A stretch of 64,000 nt of DNA, taken from the NCBI GenBank assembly GCA_015847255.1, contig JADLZK010001918.1:310001-374000 (forward strand), read 5' to 3'. The position numbers and the translations under genes were made by a program. The first letter of the stretch is position 1. The number at the start of each line of letters is the position of its first letter. Source of the DNA: Hyparrhenia diplandra. Lineage: Eukaryota > Streptophyta > Magnoliopsida > Poales > Poaceae. Positions 21,411 through 31,686 of this stretch are shown one piece after another. The notes beneath the pieces were generated by a model. The model did not search any database. It had not been told where the DNA came from and saw only the letters and a program-made list of their open reading frames with translations.

Positions 21411-21540
21411 CCCTCCATTTTAAATTATTGGTCGTTTCAACTTTCCTTGATGCATATTTATAGTTTTTTATGTATCTACACAAAACATCTACGCACCTAC
21501 AAAAGCCAAAATAAGGTAAAATTTGGGATGCAGGAGTACG
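21411..21540 (+). repeat. Half-MITE, unit II copy
   Basis: CCCTCCATTTTAAATTATTG with the following GTCGTTTCAACTTTCCTTGA corresponds to 18845-18975 in unit I. Only one terminus is present. Confidence 0.5.
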
Positions 21541-21733
21541 TGGCAAGAAAATTAGTAGCCTACATCAATGTACATAGTGGACCACTACACATGGATTGCT
21601 TTATCTAAAGCATATTTAAAAAGCTCATTCCCCACTGGACAAGCCATCTAAGGTTCTGTCCTCTATGTGTGTGTGTATATATATGCCCGCTGTTCACCGG
21701 CCGCCTCACAAATGAAGTCGGTGGCCCATCCAA

Positions 21734-22010
21734 CACTACCGCACAGTCAGCCTCCACCGAGCGCCAGAGAGTGTACCGAGAGCCCCCAAAAAAGCCCTCG
21801 GTACATATACTATGTACCGAGAGCCTCGCTCGGTGGAACAAAACCCTCGGTGGTGACGCCTCCACCGAGAGCCACTCGCTCGGTGACCACAGGCTCGGTA
21901 GGGTTTGTGTTCATCGAGAGGCGATCCCTCGGAAACAAGGGACGCTTCGGTACAACGCAACGTCACCGAGAGCCATCCCTCCGCAAACATATGCCCTCGG
22001 TGTTGTTAAC
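21734..22010. repeat. Left subterminal repeats of CACTA-2
   Basis: Many CACCGAGAGCC / CCCTCGGTG-type motifs in both orientations (for example near 21756, 21774, 21793, 21815, 21843, 21862, 21890). Such clusters bind the TnpA-type protein in En/Spm. That role is known for the family and inferred here. Confidence 0.75.
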
Positions 22011-23360
22011 GCCCCTGGCCGGCGGCATCCCACGCAGCCCCCCCCCTCCTCTCACACTCACTCTCTCTCACCACACACACACGCACACACACACGGAGAC
22101 CCCGCCGCGTCGCCCGGGTCTCGTGCGTCCGTCGCCGCGCCCGCCTCCGCTCCTCGCCGTCCATCCGCCGCGCCACTCCCTCCCCCTGTAGTCCATCCGG
22201 GCGCGCGCCCCCAGGGTCCTCCTCTCGCCGTCAGGGCCGGCGCGCTCTAGGACGCCAAATCGGGCGCCGCCGTCCGGCCGGCCAAGCCAGCTCCATCGGT
22301 CGTCCGCACGCTACCTCCCTCCTCGCCGTCCATTCTCGGCCGTGCGCACCGCGGCCAAGCTCGCCCGCCCGCGGCCGCGCAGGTGCCGTCCTCGGCGTCC
22401 GTGCGCCCGCGTCACCTCCCCTCCCTCCCCAGGTCCATCAGGCCAGCCAGCGCCTCGTCGCCTCCACGCCCTCATCCGGGCCGAGCAAGAGAGGGAGGGG
22501 AGCCGGAAGGAGGAGGGGCCGCGAGGAAAGGAAGGGAAGGAGAAGAGTGGCCTTGGCCTCCCGCCAGCGCCATCCGACCACCCTCGCAGCCGGTGCTCTC
22601 CCGGCCGCGCCCTCCCGCGACCATCCTCGCCGTCGGTTAAGGCAAAGGTAACGCCCTAAAACAACTAAAGTAATATATGTGGTAGTAATAGACTCGGCAT
22701 TGATATGTGGGTATGAATGTATATGCATATGTGGTTGTCGGCCTTCGTGGTCGTGACGTGTTATTTGCAGGTTTGGAAACCTCACCGCATTGGGGGGAGG
22801 TTCTCGCTGAAATTTTGAACTAAACCCTATGTTTCTTTTGCAGAGAGTGTGTACGCGGTCGAAGGAGTACTGGCGTCCCGATTTTCTTCCTCCGTGTTGC
22901 GGGACTGCACTCGACTGCTTTGCCGCGCCACCGCCACCGTAGGTATGACTATCTCGTAATCCACACTCGCCTGGTCTTAAAATGCGGAACCTAGTTAGGC
23001 GTCTCCCGTCCCAAAACATATACGGCTGGAGGTATGCATTTGTTTGCATATCTATGACCGTAGACCATTTCGGATTGTCCACGTTTTTGGGCGGCCGCGG
23101 ATGCGTCTGAGGTCGAGTTCCCATGCTCGATCCGATCAAAGCCGAGTTTCGGCATCACCTCCTGTTGTTCTCCGGATACACACTCTCCCTCCCGGGGCGT
23201 GTATCGGGAGAACAGCGGGAGGTGCTGCCCGAAAACCGTCTTGGTCGGATCGGGAACATGACCCATGTACGCATCCGCTGGTGGGATTAGGACCTATCCT
23301 CACCTATTAGATAGTTGGAATGGCATAGGTTATCTTACTTGCTCATATATGTGCTAAAGG
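22011..23360 (+). promoter_or_regulatory. GC-rich leader and introns upstream of the CACTA-2 transposase
   Basis: A CpG-rich stretch (22011-22640) with CT- and AC-rich parts is followed by GCAAAG|GTAACG (donor near 22648), a TTTCTTTTGCAG acceptor at about 22843 and a second donor GTAG|GTATGAC near 22944, indicating a spliced 5' leader. Overlapping open frames here (on both strands) reflect high GC and are not called. No clear TATA box was found before 22000. Confidence 0.5.
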
Positions 23361-26300
23361 ATGGGCGACCGTCGGTGGATGATCCATGGCCGTAGAAGTA
23401 GGTGGGATTTTGATAAGGAGTGGATGATCAAGACAAGTGAATTCTTGGACCTTGCATTTGCCAACCAACCACCACATGTTCTAGTTTTATGTCCTTGCTC
23501 CAAGTGTGGCAATAATGTAAAAGAAAAAAAAAAATAGGCGGACTATGGGTAAACATCTTACGTTTAATGGATTTATAGAGGGCTATACCGTGTGGAGATT
23601 CCATGGTGAAAATCAACGTTTTAGAGAGGAGGTGGTGAGACCACGTCTCGATGCTTTTTGATGCCGATGCCTTGGGGTAGCGGACATGGTTGATGATGCA
23701 TACGACGCATGTTTCACCGACTCTCATGAAAGGGGGGGGATGACGTAAGATGCACGGAGTTCTACAACATGATGGAGTCGGCAACTAAACCCCTCCACGA
23801 GCACTCGAGGTTTCTCGGTTTGGATGCTATTGGGCTTTAATAGGGTTGAAGGCTGACCTAAACTTGAGTCGAGAAGGGTTCGATAGGATGTTGATGCGGT
23901 GTTTGCCGGTCTGGCGCCAAAGGTTCACAATTTGCCACCCAACCAAGACGCGGCAGAAAGTACTCAAAGCACTTAAGATGCCGTGCGGCGGATACATGTT
24001 TGCTCGAAGGAGTGCGTGCTATTCAGGAATGAGCACGCCAGATGCGCTTCGCCCAAAGTGTAAATCCTCCGGTACATGCAGTGTAGACTGCGTAATCGTG
24101 GAGAAGAAGAAGCTTTAACATCGCCGGAGAAAATCCTACGGTACCTTCCGATCATACCGAGGATCCAACGGCTATTCATGATCGAGGAATGCGCAGCGGA
24201 TGACATGGCACAAACAGGCAAAACGTTACCACCCCGAGAAGATGGTACATCCATCCGATGGTGAAGCTTGGCGGTACTTTGATTCCGCATATCCTCACAA
24301 AGCCATTGAGGCTCGTAACGTGCGTGTTGCGATATCAACGAGGCGGGTTCAATCCTTACGGGATGATGGCTGCCCCATACACATGTTGGCCCGTGTTCGT
24401 TATCCCCCCGAATCTCCCCCGGTGTCGCCTTCCAACGACAAAATGTATTACGTTTCGTTGATCATCCCGGGTCATCCGGGGAGTAATATGGGCGTGTACA
24501 TGCAACCTATTTGGGATGAATTGATCAGTGCTTGGAATGATGGCGTTTGGACATACGACCAGGGCTACAAAGAAGAGCTTCAAAATGTATGTGTGGTACC
24601 AATACTCCATCCATAACTTCTTGGCGTATGGTTTATTTAGCGGTTGGTATGTACACGGAAAGTACCCATGTCCAGTATGCAAGGCCGCTGTAAGGTTCCA
24701 CTGGTTGCAAAAGGGGGACAAGTATTCGTCGTTTGACTTACATCGTCAATTTCTCCCCTGCACGACCATGCATTTAGACAAGACATCAAGAACTTTACAA
24801 AAGGTGTCAAAGTGCTAGATCCTCCGCCACACATGTCGACTACTGCCGAGGTTCATACTCAGGTAGATGCTCTTGTGGCCAATCCTGAAGGTGGTTTTCA
24901 GGGATATGGTGTGCAACATATGTGGACTCATAAGTCGCCCGATGAGGCTCCCATATGTTGATGACCTTCTTGTACCTCATTACATAGATTACATGCACAC
25001 CGAAAAGGAATATCTCCGAGGGACTATGGGGAACAATCATGGACACCGACAAGTCTAAGGACAATCCTAAGGCTAGATTGGACGGCGGCAAGTTATGCGA
25101 CGAGGCCAAGGCAGGAGATGAGGCCTCCCGTAGGCGGGCAAAAGATGGACTAGGCCTAAGGCTGATTACATGTTGACTCCACCACAAAGGAGGGAGGTCC
25201 TTGAATGGATCAAGACACTAATGTTCCCGGATGGATATGCAAAAGCAAATGAGGAGGGGAGTGAACCCGACTACTCTTAAAATCAACGGGATGAAAAGTC
25301 ATGACTTCCATGTATGGATTCGGTGGCTTCTTCCCGCGATGGTCCGAGGCTATGTCCCCGAGCATGTATGGCTATTGCCGGTAGAGCTCGAAGCTATTTC
25401 TTTTCGCCCGACTTTACGCCAAAGAGTCGTCTCCCACGGTCATCAAAGGTTTGGAAAAAATGGCACCCGTGATGCTCAGAACTTTGAGAAGATCTTTCCA
25501 CCGGCTTCTTCGTGCCGATGCAAAGCATTTGATTGTGCACCTCGCGTATGAGGCTCGTATGGGGGGCCACAACAGTTCCGTTGGATGTATCCAATCTAAA
25601 GAGTTCTAAATACCGCACACGAAAATGTAGAAATAAAGCCGCACTGAGGCGCCCATTACACAAGCATATCTTGTGGAGGAGGTGTCAAACTTCACACGTA
25701 AATACTATCTTGAGAAGCTTCTAGCGTGCATAATCCTCCCCTCGTTACAATGCCGGTGAAAATGAATCGGCCCTCGGCCTTTTCGAGGCCAACTCGGAAC
25801 CTCAAGTGGTTGGACCAAGTAAGCAATTGAACAATGCGAGTGGCGGAGTATCATGCTATACGTGTTGACCAACCTGGACGAGGTTAAACCGACATACGGC
25901 TGACGCTCTCAACGAAGTTGTTTCAATACACCTTCACTTTTCAACATCCAACCACCTTGTCTCGTTGCTACGGGGAATTCATTCGACAATCCCGGCATGA
26001 ATCGAGGGATCCTACCCCGCAAGAAGAAGATACCCTTCTTTCACGGGGTGTGTGGGGCGAGGAAGCCCCGATTTCATTTCGTGGTTCAAAAGAAAGGTAG
26101 TGTCTATTTCAGCTCTATTTATCTTGACATTTTTAGTTCATCGTGACGTTTTCAATAATACAACGATCTTGCACAGTTGACCTTACAGGCCCGCACCGAT
26201 CCCTCAATGTGCGCCGAAGTTGAGACAGGTCGCAAAAAAGGCTTTGAAAGAAGGGTTAAGTCATTTAACGGGTTATGATGTGAACGGATATCATTTTCAC

Positions 26301-26973
26301 ACTACAATCTATGAACGTAGCCGACCCAATCGAAAAACCACAAACAAGCGGGGTGTTTGTGCCCTGACAAGATGACCGTGACTACTATGGCGAGTTGAAG
26401 AAATATATGAACTTTCATTCTACGGCACCAAGAATCTTCAACCTGTCATATTCAAATGCCATTGGTTTGACCCTGGTCATGGAGGGGTTCGACGAAGCCC
26501 AAAAATTGGTCTCGTCCGGTTCGACGGGATCGCGGTATTCAAGAGCCGATGTCTATGTTGTGGCTCAACGGGCCGTCTTGCGGGTTTATTACACGCCATA
26601 CGCCCGCCAAACCATAACTTCCCTTAAGGGTTGGGATATTGTGCATAAGGTAGCGCCACACGGTAAACTACCCGGCCCCAATCGATGAAGATTACAACTT
26701 GATAAACCCGGACACATATGATGGAGAATTCTTTCAAGAAGATGGGCTACCGGGAGATTTGTGATAGAGTTACCCGATGTGAATGAAATGGACGTGAGAC
26801 AACGAAATAGTTGAGGACGAGGGAGGAGGACGATTTGGAGATGAGGTCACAAATGACAGAGACTTACAAATGCTTGAGAGAATACAATTAGGCCATGATG
26901 ATGAATACAACATCACCCCTTGAGATGTATACGATTATTTGGAGAATTTTGATAGTGATGACGAAGTTATATG
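23361..26973 (+). pseudogene. CACTA transposase, TnpD/TNP2 type, frameshifted
   Basis: Starts MGDRRWMIHGRRSRWDFDKE, typical of the transposase-associated domain, with CPCSKCGN and GYTVWRFHGE following (about 23361-23660). The TNP2 core follows (LNLSREGFDRML, LPIIPRIQRLFM, MTWHKQAKRYHPEKMVHPSD, about 23846-24720), then a DUF4218-like part (INGMKSHDFHVW, about 25270-25600) and a DUF4216-like part (GWDIVHKVAPHGKLPGPN, about 26370-26690). An acidic end SDDEV stops at 26971-26973. It would cut and join CACTA ends in the nucleus. At least six frame changes and several stops are visible, including GLDAIGL then stop near 23840. The order and length match the family; activity is not expected. Confidence 0.88.
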
Positions 26974-27095
26974 ATCCGGCTAATCCCATGTAATACAATG
27001 TGTTTTGTTTATCTAAGTTTTCAATAATTTTTGTCCTTCTCTAATGTTTGTACTGATGAGTCGACATTTTGTTTAATTGCGGGTGATCAAAAAAG

Positions 27096-29261
27096 ATGGT
27101 GAGCGAATGTGGCTCGCGTCGAGGGCGCGGGGCCCGAGTCGAGCGGACGTGGGGCTCGTGTCGGAGGGAGGTGTCCTCCCTTTACTCGGCAGGGAGGAGG
27201 CATCGGGTTCGCAGGGAGGCGGGGAGAGGAGGCGTCGGGTTCGCGAGGGGACGCGGGGGGTGGCGGGGAGGGGCCTTAGGAGGACCGCCAGAGGCAACCG
27301 CCTCTTCCCCACTGGGTGGAGGAGCGGGCCGGAGCAGCCGGGTGCCCCCACGGGGGGAGGGGAGGGAGGAGGCGGTGGCGCGTAATTAATCGAAGAGGAC
27401 GAGGAGGAGGACCGGGAGGAGTACAATGACTTTGGAGGGTCCCCTACTTCCGGTGTCTACTGCGAGGTCCCGCGAGCCTCCCTCGGGTTCCCCGCGGGAC
27501 CACCGGTCCGTAAATTTGCCCCGACGGCAATCGTAAGTATCCCTTATTGTTATCTCCAATCCTCTATTAATTTGAACTGTTTAGGAAACTAATCTTTTGT
27601 CCTACTACTGTTGTGCAGGAACCGGATAATTTGGTCGGTATGCGTCCTCACGCTCCCCTAACGGCGTCCTTGGTCTCCTTGTTAGGAAGCACTTCCCCGG
27701 CCTCGTCGGATACAAAGGCGGGGAAGAGCCGCATACACGCGATATGACCACTACGAAAGCCGAGGGCGTTGCCTCACGCAACGTGGCGGAGCACGTGAAG
27801 TTCGACTTTTGGGTAAGCCTTCGTCGCACAAACTTTTTGTGTATACATCGCATTCATTAGACTAATCCGCTCTCGACTAAGGATGATTCACATTTGTATG
27901 CGAGACTTACCGAGACCAGCTCGGGGGTATGAAGAGCAGGGGCGGAAGCGGTGTTGACCAAATCCATGAAAAAGCGCATCACCGACATGCATCACGAGGT
28001 CAAGCACCGGTGCGTGATCAACTACTATGGGTCCAAGCTTGGGACAAAGGTCAAGATAGCGGGACGCCGTAAAGATGGAGCTCACCGAGACCAAGTACAT
28101 TGAGGTACATGAAAAAAAGCTAAAAGTCGATGCGTTTTGAGCTTATAATTTTGTTTCATCTAACCTTCGATATATCATGTAGATGGTCCCTACTTGGTGC
28201 ATGAGCGATCTCCGCGGCCGGCAAATGATCGTGGGCGGTGGTTCACACCGAGTTTCAAAGAGAGGCACGCCGCCTTGCGGGAGGCTCGTTTGGTGATGGG
28301 AGGTCCCGCACACCATCAAGGCAGCCAAAACATCTCCAAATACAAAGAAAGATGGGTACGTGGATTCTTTTATCGTATGTAACGGCTCAACTTTGCCAAG
28401 TTTCTAATTATCTCGTCTTTCTCGCAGCTCAAGGCACACCGGGGATGGATTGCAACGACCGCGGCGTTCGCATGTCCCACAAGGGGAAGGCGTCGTCCGC
28501 GTAACCTTCGGCTGAACGACCCGCCGAGGCGTACACCAACCCCAACGTGCACCAAAAAGGTCAAGGCCTACACGGACGCGGGAAAGCGGCGCTATGGGCC
28601 GAATTTGATCCGTTCGGGCCGGACATCGATGCCGAGAGCGTGATGACGGTGGGAGGAGGTAAGAAGCACCGACGGTTGTGGATTGCCGACGGCTGCATCG
28701 ACGACTCCCGCCTAAGTCTCTCACGCATCCGATCCGAGAGCACGATCAAGAGCTCGCCTATACTCCAGCGCCCTAGTGTTGCACGGTCGCGTCTCCGGGA
28801 ACTCGTGTCATTCCTCTATCAAACAGATTTCTTTACTCACAATATATATGTTTGCATCACCTCTCATGGATTGTCATACTGTAGGTCCAGCTAGATGAGT
28901 CGAGCGGCGGCGGCGCAGCGGCGAGGAGGCGGCGCCGGACCCAACAGGAAACCCAAGCGTAGCAGCCAAAGCGAGCTCATGAACTACCTCCGGACCTCGG
29001 GGGCTCGGCTGCCGAAAAACCCCGCTAGCGGGCGTTTGCTCGCCTCAACCTACTCCCGTGAGTATGCTTGTGCTGTCAATAAGTCCATATATTAGTGGAT
29101 GTCTTGGGTTCACGTCTAACACATGTCGCATATTCTACTTTGTGCAGCCGGCATCGATGGGTTCGAGCCACGCGTCGCCTCCCGGGAATGATGATCAACG
29201 GTCTCCTTCGCCGACTCCTTCGCCGGGCGTGCAACAACAGCCCCCTCCCCCTCTTCCATGA
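27096..29261 (+). pseudogene. Ptta/En-Spm-type second gene of CACTA-2
   Basis: Seven exons can be traced: 27096-27532, 27619-27812, 27882-28104, 28183-28355, 28428-28804, 28885-29057 and 29148-29261, all with GT and AG borders (the fifth donor is approximate). The first exon is Arg/Gly/Pro-rich. Exon 3 has MHHEVKHRCVINYYGSKLGT, exon 5 has EFDPFGPDID and a K/R-rich stretch, exon 6 QSELMNYLRTSGARL and exon 7 ends GVQQQPPPPLP. Family knowledge: this is the plant transposase (Ptta/En-Spm) family accompanying TnpD, with a presumed DNA-binding role at subterminal repeats. Several small indels break the frame. Intron positions agree with the copy at 14282-15783. Confidence 0.75.
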
Positions 29262-29529
29262 GCTAGTCGTGCACTTGTGGTACTTTTGGTTAAGCTTGCG
29301 TGGAACTTGTTGAACTATGACTTGTGGTACGTGTGGATTTGTGGAATATGACTTGTGGAACTAAACTAGATGACTTGTGATGAATATTTGAGCTACATGT
29401 GATATATATGTGATGAATGAGTTCTATCGGTGCATGGATGTCAAATAATGTGATATGTGATTTGCATGTTTCATTTGTAAAGGTGGACGGGAAAAAAACA
29501 GAATAAAAAAAAAAAAAAAATGGTCCTTT

Positions 29530-30138
29530 GCACCGGCGGGACACTCGATGCAGGACCCTATACCGAGGGGCGTGCTTTCGGTGAATCGGGAGATGGGGGC
29601 GAGATAACCCCATGTTCCCAGGTACACCGATGGAAGCGCTCGGTGAAACAAGCGCTCGGTGAAACAAGCCCTCGGTGTAATATGGTCGTTTCACCGAGCG
29701 CGTCAGCACCCCTCGGTGAAACGACCATACTACACCGAGGGCGTGAATGAGCTGGCCCTCGGTAGATCCGGTGTCCGGGGTTTTAAAATTTTGATTCTAC
29801 CGAGCACCCTTTCCGACATGGCGCTCGGTATGTAATGTTTTTAAGCTTTTAAAAATTAAAATCCACCAAGGGGTGGTTGAGGTGGCCCTCGGTGTAGTTG
29901 ACGTCGACGGTGGCAAACGCCGTCGATGTTACGCCAGGTTTTGCGAGGGGGCCGAGCCCTCGGTGCGTTTGGCGCGGATTGCACCGAGGGGCCGTTTTGG
30001 ATCTCTCGGTGAAACCTTTTCCCGTTTAGAATTTCACCGAGGGCTGGTACCGGGGGCCGCCGGTGGTGGCTCCACCGAGGGCTATTAGGCCTTCAGCGGC
30101 GCTTTTAGCGCTCGGTAGAGCCTCAGCCTCCAGTAGTG
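29530..30138. repeat. Right subterminal repeats of CACTA-2
   Basis: Dense CTCGGTGAA / CACCGAGGG motifs in both orientations, e.g. GCGCTCGGTGAAACAAGC, CCCTCGGTG, CACCGAGCG and GCGCTCGGTA, up to the tip at 30138. The composition matches the left subterminal region. A frame on the minus strand here is incidental. Confidence 0.75.
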
Positions 30139-30508
30139 CAACTTCAGTTCACGAATCATATATGTAAGTAGCATTATTTACTTTGCTCTGATCAAATGCA
30201 GTGATTATTCGATTTCTTACATAATTTTCAATGAAGAACCAATTCGCTCCTTTAAATAAAATTAAAAGGCCAAAGTCGTTAATCATCGAATTTGAGGGAT
30301 ACTATTAGTTTATATTATTATCACGGGAGTAAGTCATACTTTTAACTTTACTAGTACATAATAACAATTTCTCTTGTTACTAGTTTTACCATTGCTAGAA
30401 CTATTGCCCACGTGTCAAATAAATCTCAAGTGTAGATTTATATGAAAGAAAAAAATAACTTTGTTGCCAAACAAATGGCAGATTATCTATGACTCAATTG
30501 TGGGTTGG

Positions 30509-30510
<2 letters not shown>

Positions 30511-30579
<69 letters not shown>
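30511..30579. repeat. TA then AG microsatellite
   Basis: TA repeat at about 30511-30548 followed by AG repeat at 30549-30579, directly abutting the 3' end of the Au SINE. Confidence 0.95.
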
Positions 30580-30580
<1 letters not shown>

Positions 30581-30582
<2 letters not shown>

Positions 30583-30864
30583 ACACAGTACAACGCAGAC
30601 GCTCACAACACGCACGCACACTCACCCCTATGAACACACGCACGTAAACCCTACCCCTATGAGCACCTCCGAAGGACTGGGCGGCCGGCAGACGGAGATT
30701 CTCGAAGTCACCATAGGCGCCTCGTCGCCGACGGAACGCCGCTATCACTTAATGCATAACGCCGGTAAATCCTTGGGAAAATCCCAGGAAAGGTGCGAGC
30801 ACCGGGATTTGAACCCCGGTGGGTAGCGTCCCCACTGGACCGTCCTACCATTGGACTACAAGCC
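30581..30864 (-). mobile_element. Au-type SINE, copy 1
   Basis: On the minus strand it begins with a tRNA-like head (GTAGTCCAATGGTAGG as A box; GGTTCAAATCC, plus 30805-30815, as B box) and runs through GCATTAAGTGATAGCGGCGT, GGTGACTTCG, GGAGGTGCTCATAGGGGTAG and GTTCATAGGGGTGAGTGTGC to GCGTCTGCGTTGTACTGTG. That order is the Au SINE family known from grasses. It lies between AG and TA microsatellites, so target duplications cannot be read. The element is copied by Pol III transcription and LINE-encoded machinery in trans. Confidence 0.85.
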
Positions 30865-30869
30865 AATTC

Positions 30870-30871
<2 letters not shown>

Positions 30872-30949
<78 letters not shown>
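30872..30949. repeat. TA microsatellite
   Basis: About 39 TA repeats. Open frames through it encode only alternating Ile/Tyr and are rejected as genes. Confidence 0.95.
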
Positions 30950-30953
<4 letters not shown>

Positions 30954-30979
30954 GCACAATTGTTGATTACTCTGCCCGT

Positions 30980-31380
30980 GTTCTTTATATGTCGTATTTA
31001 TTTTGTCCTATATCAAACTTGTCTAACTTTGATCAAGCTTAGAAAAAAATATAACATCATACTACCAAATTTAGTTAGTGTGCAGCGTGTTAGGTTGCAG
31101 CTCGGTCGGGTCCAGTTGCAATTGGTTCGTGTCCAGTTGCATCTAGTTCCGTCTAGATGCAATCGGTCCGGTTTCGCCAGTTGCAATTGGTAGGGTATGT
31201 GAATTTTGTATACAAAATACACCTTTTTGTGTTTTAGCCTCACATAAAAAAATATATATTCCGTGATGAATTCAATAAAACAAAGTTAGTGTTGTTGATG
31301 TTGTTATATTTTTCTATAAACTTTGGTCCAAATTTGACTTAGGACAAACCAACTACAATATAATACGTAAAAAACTGGAG
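30980..31380. mobile_element. Stowaway-like MITE with internal insert
   Basis: The left part (GTCGTATTTATTTTGTCC ... CTTAGAAAAAAATATAACATC) is mirrored by the right part (GTTATATTTTTCTATAAACTTT ... GGACAAACCAACTACAATATAATACG), giving imperfect inverted arms of about 90-110 bp. The TATAGAAAAATATAAC phrase is typical of grass Mariner/Stowaway MITEs. Between the arms (31085-31195) lies a short array of (T)CCAGTTGCA / TTGCAATTGG motifs that is not part of the usual MITE. Tips are diverged and limits approximate. Confidence 0.5.
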
Positions 31381-31686
31381 CCAGAAGTACGTAGTCTTCA
31401 ACTTTACCGAGCGAGGCTCAGAGACTAGCAATAGTTCTAGCTAAATTTAGAGATTAAGAGGCTAGCTATAAAATGCATGATCGACATTCAATACCCCATG
31501 TTGAATTGTCGCTTGTATATATTATATATAAGCAACTGTTGCCTGTTTAATTAAGAAATTAAATTGCAATTGTGCATTGATGTAACTAACATATATAATT
31601 ATTTGGTTGGGTCACTCTAATCCATTACCACACACATGTGGGCGGCCGTTTTTCAGACGACAATACTATACTAGGTACGTACGTCA
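31381..31686 (+). promoter_or_regulatory. Upstream region of the DUF4220 gene
   Basis: ATATATAATTATTTGG at 31591-31606 is a plausible TATA box about 90 bp before the ATG. Further up are AT-rich TATATATTATATATAAG stretches near 31516-31530. No other regulatory site can be assigned with confidence. Confidence 0.4.

Larger units (their letters stand above)
21734..30138 (+). mobile_element. CACTA-2: 8.4 kb two-gene element
   Basis: Bounded by CACTACCGCACAG and, reverse-complemented, CACTACTGGAGGC, with 3-bp target duplication CAA (21731-21733, 30139-30141). The unit I copy keeps the empty site CATCCAACTTCAG at about 21055-21067. Layout: left subterminal repeats, GC-rich leader with introns, TnpD-type transposase (23361-26973), Ptta/En-Spm gene (27096-29261), right subterminal repeats. 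This is the usual gene order of an autonomous grass CACTA element, but both genes carry multiple frameshifts, so it looks inactive. Confidence 0.93.
17524..30280. repeat. Tandem duplication of a 0.7 kb unit carrying three insertions
   Basis: Unit I is 17524-21201 and unit II is 21202-30280. After removal of inserted elements they are about 758 and 671 bp and collinear: CGTTGAGGGGTTTGTGATG, CCAATGCAAG.AGGCATTC, TTGATTGG or TGGATTGG then GAAATGA, CACATATAAGAC.GGTGTCC, a half MITE, AAGCTCATTCCCC, GCCATCTAAGGTTCTGTCC, TTCACCGGCCGCCTCACAAA, CATCCAACTTCAGT, CCAATTCGCTCCTTT. Size differences come mostly from a longer TG microsatellite and a 33-bp duplication in unit I. No gene is seen in the unit. 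Confidence 0.85.

Noticed and set aside
21605..22659. Several long overlapping frames (up to 193 codons) in the left part of CACTA-2
   Set aside because: They lie in subterminal repeats and a CpG-rich leader, are open in several frames and strands at once, and match no domain.
27073..27426. A minus-strand 117-codon frame
   Set aside because: It is antisense to the Arg/Gly-rich first exon of the Ptta gene; the plus strand has the splice sites and homology.
30708..31193. Long frames made of alternating Ile and Tyr on both strands
   Set aside because: They are translations of the TA microsatellite at 30872-30949 and the Au SINE, not genes.
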